A stretch of DNA of 61,781 nucleotides from a virus, in the IMG/VR virus record IMGVR_UViG_3300028374_000014, positions 1-61,781 of that record; one strand, 5' to 3'. How positions within the stretch are numbered: position 1 is the stretch's first letter; each line of letters begins with the position of its first letter. A program made the translations under genes and the position numbers. Shown piece by piece: positions 48,901-58,750 of this stretch. The notes under the pieces are model-generated. The model had not been told where the DNA came from, ran no database searches, and saw only the letters and a program-made list of their open reading frames with translations.

Positions 48901-49415
48901 AGTAGTTCTCCAGCACGGGCTATAACGTACGCATCGGCTCTGTCATGCGATCCGGGCTTGGGGTTGCCATACCGGGTCAGGTTATAAGAGAAGCCGCTCA
49001 CACTTGATTCTACTACGTCTAGGACGTGCTGTTTACTATCTTTCCCAGAAAAGCCTTTTGTGTCAATTCCAACCTTTTTTCTAGCTGTTACGGCTCGAAT
49101 CTTTTCGGGTCTAACTCCAAAGATTTGTTCACAAATTAATGTGTATACCGCGTTAACTTCGGATAATTTCACTATTGTTTTTGTTGAGGTGCGGCCGCGG
49201 GCAAAGCCAAGTAACCGTTCCTCGATATATATATCCGTTATTTCATACTTTTTATTTAGCTCGATCATTAGATCGTTAAATTCAGTCGCCAAATCGTTTG
49301 TATGAGGGTATTTTTTTCTGTTTCGTGTATCTAATATATCTGAATATTCTAATTCTCCATCATCCAAAACACAGATGCCAGAAATTGTGCTTGAAACGTC
49401 TAGACCTAAAATCAC
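48876..49415 (-). CDS. RuvC-like Holliday junction resolvase
   Basis: A 179-residue RNase-H-fold nuclease starting at GTG 49415. Acidic residues fit RuvC: LGLDVSST (Asp5), IYIEERL (Glu in the middle), and a C-terminal GSHDRADAYVIA with two Asp. The spacing matches RuvC (about 170 aa). It probably resolves branched DNA before packaging, the role of T4 endonuclease VII. It overlaps the 59-aa gene upstream by four bases (GTGA) and the primase downstream. Confidence 0.85.
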   Translation of the reverse strand: MILGLDVSSTISGICVLDDGELEYSDILDTRNRKKYPHTNDLATEFNDLMIELNKKYEITDIYIEERLLGFARGRTSTKTIVKLSEVNAVYTLICEQIFGVRPEKIRAVTARKKVGIDTKGFSGKDSKQHVLDVVESSVSGFSYNLTRYGNPKPGSHDRADAYVIARAGELLCEENSKS

Positions 49416-49591
49416 TTCTTATCCTTTCTTATTGCATTGTAAACATACCCTGTTTTCGTAAACCTGATATGTGCTCTTAATTTTTTGTGTTTTTGTTCAC
49501 GAACGGGGAAAGCCAAGTTTCCTTTGTCATCAATCCACAAGCCACATCTTCGGTGATTATTGAAATGATGTTTGGAAACAACTAACATCAT
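49412..49591 (-). CDS. Small basic protein upstream of RuvC-like gene, 59 aa
   Basis: A 59-codon frame that fills the gap between a fibre-like gene and the RuvC-like gene: MMLVVSKHHFNNHRRCGLWI, then DDKGNLAFPVREQKHKK and a Lys/Arg-rich end. Its ATG overlaps the TGA of the upstream gene and its TGA overlaps the GTG start of the RuvC-like gene, so it is coupled at both ends. Strongly basic; it may bind nucleic acid. No family recognised. Confidence 0.65.
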   Translation of the reverse strand: MMLVVSKHHFNNHRRCGLWIDDKGNLAFPVREQKHKKLRAHIRFTKTGYVYNAIRKDKK

Positions 49592-50676
49592 ATATCCAAC
49601 TTGAGTTTGTAAGTTAGATCACGTGTTTCTTTTTTCTTCACTGGCTTCGCGGTTTTTGCAACCGCTAATAGATTTTTGTCCTCGTCATAAATTTGAACAT
49701 GAGAAATGTAAGTTATCTTCTCAAAGCTACCTGTAGGATCATTATAACCTGTTTTTACAACATTGGTAATTTCAGTTTCTCTAGGTTCCTTATAACCCCT
49801 TGAAGAAGTAAAGGCAGTTAAATCTTGGCCGTGGGCAAGATATGTAGGATTGTTGGAATGGTTAAACTCACCAGAATTAGCATGACAAAACATCGTTAAA
49901 ACTGGGATTTCTTTTTGTCCTTTAAAATCAATTGAGAAACTTGCTGACTCAAGAATTCCACTACCAAACCCTGACTCAATGCCTGCTCCAAAACGTGACC
50001 AGCGAGCTGTTACGGGTGTGGCATCATTATTGTAATCCAATGTTGTAGGAGAGATATTCCAACTGCCTGTCAATACAATAAATCCCTCTTTGTATAAACA
50101 CACGCCCGCAATTGATCCGCTACCGCTACTGGCAATTGGTGCAATTTGTGTTAGTACTCCATTCTTACCAGTATCTTGTGCTTGCGCGACCAAGGTACCG
50201 GTAATAAAAAATTTAAGATCAACTGTGCCGGGTTTAATTTGTGAGCCATAGTACATTGATGAGATATCAATTAAAGACATTTCTTGCTTATCCTTTTCGC
50301 CATAAGAAGACGAATAGGCAAAATGAGGACTCCAAATTTTATAATAGTCTAATGTATTACGCAAAGAAGACGTAATATAAGGGTGGGCACCATTTAATGC
50401 ATAATGCTTTCTTTCTAACGACGAAGTAACGAACAGCAACGCTGAACCGGTAATTTCATCACCATAGATGTAATTTTCATTAAATTGTGTTTGTGAGACT
50501 GCACTGAGATTATAATTGTGGCTATTTTTGATTAAAAAGCTGTATACATCCAGCGATGAAGACGGCCACAATTGTGACTCATAGATCGTTCCATCATAAA
50601 TGTAGAAGGATTGTTTCGGGTAAGCTTTGACTACATTATATAATAGGTCTTGTTTTTTGAATCTCTTAACTGACAT
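49588..50676 (-). CDS. Tail-fibre/baseplate-like protein, paralogue 2, 362 aa
   Basis: A 362-residue Ser/Thr/Tyr/Gly-rich, beta-dominated protein without signal peptide. It shares with the gene at 50697 the order of motifs: a Gly/Ser-rich middle, an [IV]CLYKEGFIVLTGSW strand (YYQAGIAVLTAS in the paralogue), an N-[NP]-TY loop, then ISHVQIYDEDKNLLAVAKTA, PVKK and a final L-x-x-[KR]LD. I recall this C-terminal pattern (LLAVAKLSxPIKK...VRLD) in virion structural proteins of T4-like marine phages. It is probably a baseplate-linked fibre or proximal tail component. Confidence 0.6.
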   Translation of the reverse strand: MSVKRFKKQDLLYNVVKAYPKQSFYIYDGTIYESQLWPSSSLDVYSFLIKNSHNYNLSAVSQTQFNENYIYGDEITGSALLFVTSSLERKHYALNGAHPYITSSLRNTLDYYKIWSPHFAYSSSYGEKDKQEMSLIDISSMYYGSQIKPGTVDLKFFITGTLVAQAQDTGKNGVLTQIAPIASSGSGSIAGVCLYKEGFIVLTGSWNISPTTLDYNNDATPVTARWSRFGAGIESGFGSGILESASFSIDFKGQKEIPVLTMFCHANSGEFNHSNNPTYLAHGQDLTAFTSSRGYKEPRETEITNVVKTGYNDPTGSFEKITYISHVQIYDEDKNLLAVAKTAKPVKKKETRDLTYKLKLDI

Positions 50677-50696
50677 TCGACCAACACCTCAATGTT

Positions 50697-51770
50697 TCAG
50701 TAGTCCAAGCGAGTACGGAGATTCAATGGCACACTAGGTGTCTTTTTGATAGGTTCAGATAACTTTGCAACTGCTAGGAGAGCGCCATCAGGAGCGTGTA
50801 AACCAATTGTGGTAATATACGCTACTGGCTCATCTGTGCTTACCTCTTTTACTCTAATCTTTGAACTATCAGTATATGTTGGATTGGCACTGTAGTTAAA
50901 ATCATTCGACCCAACCCGACACATGTAAATGCGGGAATTTACTTCCACTGTGTTGTTGAAATCTAGATCATTCCAGCGACCACGAAGTGAATCAGCAGCG
51001 TGTTGGATTGTTGTACCAGTCAATACTGCGTTCATGTCAGATGAACTCAAGAATGTACCGTAATCTTGTGTGTTTTGATCACCACTGGTAGACCCTGTAA
51101 TATTAAACAATGATGCTGTCAACACGGCGATACCAGCTTGATAATAAATTAGACCAACTTTGTCGCCCACTAAATGCCCACTTGATTGGGATATAAAGCC
51201 GTTACTGGCCGAGAGCACAGCGTATTCACCGGAAGGAGAATTCACCAAGAATGTCGAAGTTGCATCAGAATCTACAATAGATGTTGAAGAAGACAATGCA
51301 CCAGTCATCGCGCCGCCAGTATAAAGTTTAAAGTTAAAGTTTCCTTTTTTCAATTCATCTTTAACTAACAAGCGATCGAATGTGACGAAAACGCATTCTC
51401 GAAGTTTTGAACCGCCGGCGAGAACGTCGCCATCTTGGTCAAACTCGCGAATTGTGCCATCAATATCATGACCCACTAACTTTTGCGCAAATTGGTTATA
51501 GAGATTAATTTTCTTAGCATTCTGAACATTCGTTGAAGAAGATAAGTCTGAGTTTGCAGAGTATCCTACAAAGACCTGACATATAGAATTAGCTGAAGAC
51601 GAAAGAACAGGATAATCATAGATACTTTGAAACATACCATGACTAAAATTCTTGACATTTTCATCCGAATATGTCCCCGAAACAACTGAGCCAGTGATAG
51701 CGATTGCCTCGTTAATAAGTTGTCTAACAGAGACAATATCGTCTCTTTCAAAAGATTTGTAAATACTCAT
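50697..51770 (-). CDS. Tail-fibre/baseplate-like protein, paralogue 1, 357 aa
   Basis: A 357-residue paralogue of the gene at 49588 with the same closing motif (ITTIGLHAPDGALLAVAKLS, EPIKK, and RTRLDY). Residues ~140-290 are Ser/Thr/Gly-rich strands. Both N-termini have a helix followed by Tyr/Ser-rich repeats. The pair probably forms hetero-oligomers or alternates in the baseplate or fibre base. It follows the 306-aa structural gene by 15 bases. Confidence 0.6.
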   Translation of the reverse strand: MSIYKSFERDDIVSVRQLINEAIAITGSVVSGTYSDENVKNFSHGMFQSIYDYPVLSSSANSICQVFVGYSANSDLSSSTNVQNAKKINLYNQFAQKLVGHDIDGTIREFDQDGDVLAGGSKLRECVFVTFDRLLVKDELKKGNFNFKLYTGGAMTGALSSSTSIVDSDATSTFLVNSPSGEYAVLSASNGFISQSSGHLVGDKVGLIYYQAGIAVLTASLFNITGSTSGDQNTQDYGTFLSSSDMNAVLTGTTIQHAADSLRGRWNDLDFNNTVEVNSRIYMCRVGSNDFNYSANPTYTDSSKIRVKEVSTDEPVAYITTIGLHAPDGALLAVAKLSEPIKKTPSVPLNLRTRLDY

Positions 51771-51784
51771 TTATTATGCTCCGA

Positions 51785-52705
51785 TTATTGATCTCGTATA
51801 TATCTTACTGGTACATCTAATGTCCGACCGGTTTTCGCGCCTGTAACTCGTACAATGGTATCGATGTAATCCATTGTATCTGTCGAGGCGTCTTTATCCG
51901 TCATGTCGACATCAGCGCCCAATTGGTCGAAAAAGTATGCTGACGTGTTTAAGTCTAAAGAAGCAAGAATTTTGAATTCTAAAATTGTTCCGCGGGGGCC
52001 TGAAACAACTTGTCCTTCACTTGTATCTCGCACAGAGTTTTCTGTAACAAAGTTGATATCTGTTCCCAAAGAGAAATTGTAACTAGCGATATGATCGTCA
52101 TCGATATAGGATGGCACAGCTTTTGTCTTACCATTTTTAGAAACGATCGAACCAAGGCGGTGATCAATTTCCACAATATATCGAGTTTCGACTAGGCCGT
52201 CATCCAACAACCTAGTGGGTGAAATTTCAGTTGTATCAAGCCCTTGGTCAACACGAACGCGGGCGCCGCCAGCATCGGGATTTTCGCCATACATAATACC
52301 GTTGTCTGGTTTAAATAAGTCTTCAGTTGTTTTATTAACTGCTACAACGAAGGCCCCGATAGACCCGCCTGATGCTCGGCGGGCAGTTGCAGGGTCATAC
52401 ACTTCGTTAAGTTTTAGTATTGGGAGGTATAATAAGTCTTGTCGCGGAATCGTAACCAAATTGTGCTTTAAAGCTGCACCATTGTCCGTGAAGGCTTCCA
52501 ATACGGGTGATTGAAGGATTTCTAAATCATAATACGCTGAACCGGATGAATGATTTTTGTTATATAACTCATAATTGATTTCATCATCACCTAGAGAAAA
52601 CTTAACAATTTGAAATTGTCCGTCTCCACGTGCGAGACGCTCCCGACCGGTATCGGTCAGAACAACATCGATTATAATATCTCCATCATTTTTTAGTATA
52701 CCCAT
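51785..52705 (-). CDS. Baseplate/fibre-connector-like structural protein, 306 aa
   Basis: A 306-residue protein. N-terminus: IIDVVLTDTGRERLARGDGQ, then KFSLGDDEINYELY. This 'L-T-x-x-G-[KR]-x-[KR]-L-A' start recurs at the N-terminus of the gene at 58734 (LQLTKLGKQKLALGQF...FDDDDILYD), so the two share an N-terminal domain. The rest is beta-rich and acidic. I recall this N-terminal pattern in structural proteins of T4-like marine phages, likely a domain docking on the baseplate. Function inferred from this and gene order. Confidence 0.6.
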   Translation of the reverse strand: MGILKNDGDIIIDVVLTDTGRERLARGDGQFQIVKFSLGDDEINYELYNKNHSSGSAYYDLEILQSPVLEAFTDNGAALKHNLVTIPRQDLLYLPILKLNEVYDPATARRASGGSIGAFVVAVNKTTEDLFKPDNGIMYGENPDAGGARVRVDQGLDTTEISPTRLLDDGLVETRYIVEIDHRLGSIVSKNGKTKAVPSYIDDDHIASYNFSLGTDINFVTENSVRDTSEGQVVSGPRGTILEFKILASLDLNTSAYFFDQLGADVDMTDKDASTDTMDYIDTIVRVTGAKTGRTLDVPVRYIRDQ

Positions 52706-52763
52706 TATCTCTTCTCCTCAATTCCGCTGTATTAAATAGCCTTACTTACAATAAATATCATTT

Positions 52764-55652
52764 TTAATTTTCTACCAAAGAATTTAGAATATCGTAAAAT
52801 GATCTTGGGTTATCTGCTATTATATCATCACTTACGTTACTTGTTATTTTAAAACTCTCTGTCTTGTAGTCGAATGTTACATTTAAATCGATTTTTCTAC
52901 CAGTAGATTTAGATGTAAATCGAATTTTAAATTTTTTACCCCAAACTGGTTCTCGGGTCGGCCCTAAAAACATTTCGTCTAATTCGGGGTCAAATGTTGT
53001 TTTGTTAGTTAGTTCTGATTTTGCCAAATTCATATCCTTTTGCTGATCTGCGACATTAATCTTGATATATTTTTTAGCTGATTTTGTTTTATATTGATTT
53101 TTAACATACTCAAAATTAACTACATTAATGACAGGGTAAACTGCGCCATCATTATTAACCAACTCTAGTTCGTAAATATGTGTAGGATTTGAAATATTTC
53201 CATGCACATCTTTCGACCGGAAGATATAGTAGTATTTTCTATTTGGTTGTAAGTTTTCTGCAACGTATGTTACTTCCAGTGTATTGGCGTCTTTTCTGCC
53301 AGCCATTGTTGTACTAACTTCTGCAATTTTTCGTGTTACAAAGTCGCCATAGTTTCGGGGTTTTGTTATTGTTCGAAATATTTCAAATGTTTTACTAGGG
53401 TCGTCTCCACGATATTTTAAAGGAATAGACTTATCTGCGCGTTGAGCACGTTGCTGTTTTTTTATCTTTTCTACGTCTTCTTCCAAAAGAATGATCGGGA
53501 ATTCCTCACGTTCTCCAAAGCCGGTACATAGAGATATTGCAATTTTATCATCCACTCCAATATACGGTATAAAATCCACTTCCGGTGGTACTGGGGGTCT
53601 ATCAACTATTTGAATTGGTTCAAATTCCTTCTCCATAATTTCGGCAAGAATAAGCTTTGGGCGGTTATTGATCTTCAAACGCGCAGTATCATCATCCAAA
53701 AACCCAACTACTTCAGGATCGTCCCCAATAGCTTCATAATTATACTCGTTGCCAATTACGACATGATAAGACCAAATCTTGTATACATATTCTTTTTCGT
53801 ATTTAACCTGCGTGTCAACAAATGAAATTCTATCTATCTCATTTGAGTTTAAAAACCAAAAGTTTTGAATAGGGGGAGATACACGACGACCCTTGTTTTT
53901 AACTTCATGTTTTGATACTCTGTATATCACTGGTTCTGAGTGTGCCTTATCACCAGATAACATTTGGCAATATGTTCGAAGATAATTCTTAATGTATGTT
54001 CGAAAGTTACCCAACAATATAATCCGCAATAACTGTGTATAAAACTCGTCTAGTTCATCATTCTCATCGAGATAGGCATCAATTAAAATACCGAAATCAG
54101 TTGCGTCTAATTCGTCCAAAGGTACAAGAGGGTTTCCTTGTTCAATAGAAGCCACCAATTCATCCGCTTGTTCTTCGTCGGATTGTAAAGGATTTTCTCG
54201 TCTATTGGACCCCAAGTTATTTGATGGCAGTGCACCTTGTAGCGCGTTGACTCCACTCACATCAGATTTCTGAATAGGTTTAACATTTTCTTTAGTAAAT
54301 TGCAGATTCTCCCACCATGCCATAATATCCCATGTTTTAACAGATTCATTATCTAGTATATTCAAAGAATCACTATTATCTAATTTTCTAGAAAGGGCCA
54401 TGTCTTTTTCGATAATAGTAGTTGGGAACCCTCGTCTTTGTGCAATCATATCTCTAACGAAAGAGATGAGAAAATTCTTTCCCATTTTCGAATTTTGCAA
54501 AAATTGTGAGAATTCTGTCGTTGCGGCAGTTTCTAAATCAATTTGAACTGACATAGGATAGGTTTTTGATCGGGTCAGTGCCTCATCGAACAAACCTTGA
54601 GTTATCTCATCGGGAGAGAACATAATATCTTTAAATCGCGATGTCATATCTCTGCGCCAGAATTCGCCAGTATCTCTTATACTATTCGTCCAAGTGTCAA
54701 AATACTGTGCTAAATCACGAATTTTTACTTCACCTTCTTGATTTAAAAACTTTTGTAGTATATTTTCTGCTTCACCATCTAATGTCAGCAAGCTTTCTAT
54801 ATTCTTATCTACAGATAAGTTTCTAAGATAAGATATCATCGCGTAAACGTTTGGCATCAACTGTTCACTAATGCTATTTTTACGAGTTAAAGATTCATAA
54901 TTCTTAATGTAAAAATTGTAATTCACTTTAATTTCTGAAGATTTAGTGATTGCATTGGTTTGTGTATCTGAAGTTGGGAGAGTATAAGTAAACGATATAT
55001 CTTCCAGTGGTTCATTCAACAGAACTAATGGATCATACGTCAATTTGTTTATACCACCACCATTGATCAACGCCGCCCAATACGTTTTACTGAAACGGCC
55101 TTTGTTTTCGAATTTGGTTTTATGGGGTTTTAGATAACACACCGCGTCTTTGTTCGGAAACATGCTTTCAGTCCCGGTCGCCTCAAGATTAGCTACACGT
55201 AAATCAAACAATTTACCCGATTCTTGAAAACGCGTTTGTGGCGCGCCGAATTCGATATTACCATTTCTAGTAAACCAATAACGTGTTAATATTTGTCGCA
55301 AATGGTCATTAACTTCAATATCATATTTGATAGGTACTGTAGGATCAAACTGAGTTCGGTTCAGATTTGTTATTGTTGTTCGTTGGGGTGAATACGTTTG
55401 TGTTTCTACAAGATTAATCTGATCGCCGGAACTTTGCCCCACAATTGGGTTTACAGTTGTGCAATTTGTTTTATTAGGTATTTCGGTGCCAACGAAAGCA
55501 GAAACAGGATTGAAATTCTGCACATTCCGGACGCCTTCTGTGACTGCGGCCTTGATATCCGCGGTTTTTTCTTGCCGTTCCGACTCTTCTACAGACTGTA
55601 AACTCACAGTTGCAGTTTGAGTCGCTATTTGAAATTTCTTAAACATTGTCAT
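52764..55652 (-). CDS. Large structural protein with FN3-like segment, 962 aa
   Basis: A 962-residue virion-type protein. The N-terminal helix (ATVSLQSVEESERQEKTADI) is followed by an Asn/Thr-rich region, a helical middle (residues ~240-560), and a C-terminal part with a fibronectin-III-like stretch (VAENLQPNRKYYYIFRSKD then GNISNP) and Lys/Asn-rich strands. The start overlaps the stop of the gene at 55649 (ATGA). Gene order places it with the other large baseplate or fibre proteins. No enzymatic motif seen. Confidence 0.6.
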   Translation of the reverse strand: MTMFKKFQIATQTATVSLQSVEESERQEKTADIKAAVTEGVRNVQNFNPVSAFVGTEIPNKTNCTTVNPIVGQSSGDQINLVETQTYSPQRTTITNLNRTQFDPTVPIKYDIEVNDHLRQILTRYWFTRNGNIEFGAPQTRFQESGKLFDLRVANLEATGTESMFPNKDAVCYLKPHKTKFENKGRFSKTYWAALINGGGINKLTYDPLVLLNEPLEDISFTYTLPTSDTQTNAITKSSEIKVNYNFYIKNYESLTRKNSISEQLMPNVYAMISYLRNLSVDKNIESLLTLDGEAENILQKFLNQEGEVKIRDLAQYFDTWTNSIRDTGEFWRRDMTSRFKDIMFSPDEITQGLFDEALTRSKTYPMSVQIDLETAATTEFSQFLQNSKMGKNFLISFVRDMIAQRRGFPTTIIEKDMALSRKLDNSDSLNILDNESVKTWDIMAWWENLQFTKENVKPIQKSDVSGVNALQGALPSNNLGSNRRENPLQSDEEQADELVASIEQGNPLVPLDELDATDFGILIDAYLDENDELDEFYTQLLRIILLGNFRTYIKNYLRTYCQMLSGDKAHSEPVIYRVSKHEVKNKGRRVSPPIQNFWFLNSNEIDRISFVDTQVKYEKEYVYKIWSYHVVIGNEYNYEAIGDDPEVVGFLDDDTARLKINNRPKLILAEIMEKEFEPIQIVDRPPVPPEVDFIPYIGVDDKIAISLCTGFGEREEFPIILLEEDVEKIKKQQRAQRADKSIPLKYRGDDPSKTFEIFRTITKPRNYGDFVTRKIAEVSTTMAGRKDANTLEVTYVAENLQPNRKYYYIFRSKDVHGNISNPTHIYELELVNNDGAVYPVINVVNFEYVKNQYKTKSAKKYIKINVADQQKDMNLAKSELTNKTTFDPELDEMFLGPTREPVWGKKFKIRFTSKSTGRKIDLNVTFDYKTESFKITSNVSDDIIADNPRSFYDILNSLVEN

Positions 55653-58600
55653 CTTCTTTTTGTAAATACTCCAGAATTCAACCTGAATGCTTTTTTGATA
55701 TTTTTGAAGTTCCTGAATTCACGAACCCGATCTATGGCTTTAATTTGCGCTTGATCGAATGTGACAGATTTCTTGTTCTCTTTGTTAAATGTAAGAATAA
55801 AGTAATCGTTATAGATAGGTAATTCGTCATAAAGTCTTTTTTCTTTTTTATCAAAAATGGCAGCATCATACCGTACAATACGACAGAGCATGTCGTTATG
55901 AGGATAACTTTCAATATTATCTGTAGTTAATTTTTCCCAAATCGGCTTTTTAACAAAAGTATTTCGATCATTTGATTCAAAACTCATTAACCCCTGTACC
56001 TCAACAATATTCATGTAGTTTAGTATAAAAGAAGAAATGTTTTCATCAGTAATGTCCCCGATGCCGCCCTTGGGAGTAAAAATATTCTTCGTGACGCCCT
56101 TAATTCCCAATGATGAAGCAAACAGGGATTTAATCTGATTTGGCATTGAGGCCACATCTTTTTGTACAATTTGTTTTTCATCCAGAACGTTTATTGGAGT
56201 TTTAAGATCGTAGTAGTAAGATAGTTTCGATTGGTCGCGTTTATTCGTCTCAAAAACTTTCTCGTTCAACGAAAGAGATTGATTGTTTTTGTAAGAGTTA
56301 GCGATATTCTTCATCGCAGCAAGTGCTGATGCTTTAACGGTGTTATTTGACTGATTAACCTCCAAATCCTTTCCAGTGAATGACTCATCTTTAAACACTT
56401 GTTCTTCGGGTACTTCATTCGGTTTTTCTTGTTCTGTGCGTGGTATTGTAATTCCTAAATTTGTTGACAAATTATACAGTCTTTTGTTAACCAATTTTTC
56501 GTTTCTGTTTATGCCATCAGGCACTTCTACGTTTTCAATGCCGCCATCTGTGGCTTCAACAAGCTTAAGTTCCAACAAATCGGCTTTTTTGACATCATAA
56601 GAATTCAAAGGGGTCATATATTCACGCTCATTAGGTGAAAAGTTCATCTTGGATACAGTAAAATGAGATAAATAATTATTAAATGTGTTATCGTTCGGCG
56701 AATATGATCTCTGTGTCGTGTTTAGACTAATTGGTGTCTTAACGTTATTATAATATTTCTTAGTTTCCGATTCGGCTCGGAGCTTAAACTTCTCTATACT
56801 CATAGAAGACAAGCCCTCCTCGTTATCATATGTCACAATTTCGTTGTTATTTGAATATTCTAAGAATTCCATGCCTTTAAACTTTATTGTATTGGAATCA
56901 AAAACATCCTTAAATTGATATTCGACTGTAATAGTATTATCCAAAAAACTTGATTTGCGAATTGTATCAGAAGCAATTGGATCCGCTTTACTGAAATTAC
57001 GAACGAATCGTTTTTGCAAAAATACGCGCTCCATGAAGCTTCGAAAAGCTTGAACAACTTCCAACATTTTCTGAATCGTTTGTATAGTTGCTTTCACAGG
57101 GTCAACAAAATCCAAAAAGATGTTTACAATATTGTCATCCAAATTATTAAGTAATAATGATACATTTACCGTAAACTCTACAACATTACCTTGCCATTTA
57201 AATGTTTTTTGAGAAAGCTTATCTTTATAAAAAGAATTTAACTTCCCTGTCTTAGAAATGTGATGGCGAGGATCCAAAGCTTCTTGCAAATATTTAGATA
57301 TAAACTTTTCAACCTTTTCAACCTTTTTGTACACATTATTGACAAAAGTAATGGTACCGTCCTCAATGACGAGTTTTATGTAATAAGAGTATAAACCATC
57401 TGTTACATTTTTCATCTCATGGTCTAGGGCAGTAAAAAACCTCAAATCATTAAAACTTATATTTAGTTCTCGTATCGTTCCCCTTACTTCCTTATTAATC
57501 GGGTTGATATAATCACTCTTTTGGAATGACCCAAAATTCTTTTCAGAACCATCAGCTATCACAAAATTATCTATTTCATCATTAAAATATTCTATATCTT
57601 CTAAAATCGTACCGATATGATTGGCGCGTTTAATCTTATGAACTCTTCGACGAGCAATTTCAATCTTCTTAATAGGGGAAAGCTTTAACATCTTGTTACC
57701 ACGTGCTTCGTCATTCTCACGCAAAAGAGCACCGAAAGATCCTAAGTCTTTAAGAATGCTTTTGTAGTTTATTCCGAAAGCCATTTTGGCTCGAAGTTCA
57801 TCATCTTGAGTGATACACAAATCAGTAAAATATTGTCTTCTTTTGGTATCAGACGGTAGGTCAATTTCTTTGTTTTTTATTGATGACAAAAGATCATTAG
57901 CAGATCCAAAATCAATAAGAGTTTCTTTCTGTGCGCGAAAGGCGCGGAAGTCTGTCACTACAGTGTTTGGAACTTTCTCTGCTGTTAACTTTTCTGTAGT
58001 ATCATATTTAGAATATTCTTCTGTTTCCGGGTTGTATTCCACCGGGCCATTGTATAAAACATTCGCCGAATCAATAAAGATATTGGATTCCGAAACAATT
58101 TTGCCATTATTGAATACATTTTCGATTGTCAACGAAGAACTTGCTGACTTAATCTTATTGTCTTCTATATCAATATTAAAATCTTCTTGTATGGCATTGA
58201 TATCAAAATACGAATACGCCAAAATGCTCAAATAATCGGGGCTAACATCTCTAAACTTAAAATTAATTCTAATAATATTTTCTTGGATTTCTTCGTCGTC
58301 AGTGAGTTCGACATCGATATCTGAAACGTATTTTGTAGCAACATTAATTAAACCTTGTTGTCTTAATGAATCGACAGCATCGCCAGTAATCAAACTAAAA
58401 TTGTCTATCACGTTAGCCATAACATCTTTTGATGTTATCATAACAATTTTAACTCGTAGATACTTGTCCATAAAATCTTTATTAATAAAGTTGGAATACG
58501 GAGAACTATCAGTATTACTTTCAAACATTGCCTCAACATCGATTGATAATACATCAGTCTCCTGATGGCCGGGTCGAACGTCTGTTAGTGGTAATACGAC

Positions 58601-58750
58601 AAAGCGGCCGCTACGGGGGCTTTGTTTCACGATAACGTCATCGCGCACGTGAGGATTATCAGTTTCAATGTTATTTAAGAATACAGCATCTAGGTCGATG
58701 CTTTTTATATAAATTTTTGGAAATAAACTAGAATCAATCATCGCAGTCAT
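55649..58750 (-). CDS. Very large baseplate/tail structural protein, 1033 aa
   Basis: A 1033-residue protein, mixed alpha/beta, Asn/Lys/Asp-rich, with no membrane segment. N-terminus: DSSLFPKIYIKSIDLDAVFL; the C-terminus is basic and ends FRLNSGVFTKRR. It overlaps the gene at 58734 by 17 bases and the next one by four. Size, composition and place among other structural genes suggest a baseplate wedge or tail-associated scaffold protein. I do not recognise the family. Confidence 0.55.
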   Translation of the reverse strand: MTAMIDSSLFPKIYIKSIDLDAVFLNNIETDNPHVRDDVIVKQSPRSGRFVVLPLTDVRPGHQETDVLSIDVEAMFESNTDSSPYSNFINKDFMDKYLRVKIVMITSKDVMANVIDNFSLITGDAVDSLRQQGLINVATKYVSDIDVELTDDEEIQENIIRINFKFRDVSPDYLSILAYSYFDINAIQEDFNIDIEDNKIKSASSSLTIENVFNNGKIVSESNIFIDSANVLYNGPVEYNPETEEYSKYDTTEKLTAEKVPNTVVTDFRAFRAQKETLIDFGSANDLLSSIKNKEIDLPSDTKRRQYFTDLCITQDDELRAKMAFGINYKSILKDLGSFGALLRENDEARGNKMLKLSPIKKIEIARRRVHKIKRANHIGTILEDIEYFNDEIDNFVIADGSEKNFGSFQKSDYINPINKEVRGTIRELNISFNDLRFFTALDHEMKNVTDGLYSYYIKLVIEDGTITFVNNVYKKVEKVEKFISKYLQEALDPRHHISKTGKLNSFYKDKLSQKTFKWQGNVVEFTVNVSLLLNNLDDNIVNIFLDFVDPVKATIQTIQKMLEVVQAFRSFMERVFLQKRFVRNFSKADPIASDTIRKSSFLDNTITVEYQFKDVFDSNTIKFKGMEFLEYSNNNEIVTYDNEEGLSSMSIEKFKLRAESETKKYYNNVKTPISLNTTQRSYSPNDNTFNNYLSHFTVSKMNFSPNEREYMTPLNSYDVKKADLLELKLVEATDGGIENVEVPDGINRNEKLVNKRLYNLSTNLGITIPRTEQEKPNEVPEEQVFKDESFTGKDLEVNQSNNTVKASALAAMKNIANSYKNNQSLSLNEKVFETNKRDQSKLSYYYDLKTPINVLDEKQIVQKDVASMPNQIKSLFASSLGIKGVTKNIFTPKGGIGDITDENISSFILNYMNIVEVQGLMSFESNDRNTFVKKPIWEKLTTDNIESYPHNDMLCRIVRYDAAIFDKKEKRLYDELPIYNDYFILTFNKENKKSVTFDQAQIKAIDRVREFRNFKNIKKAFRLNSGVFTKRR

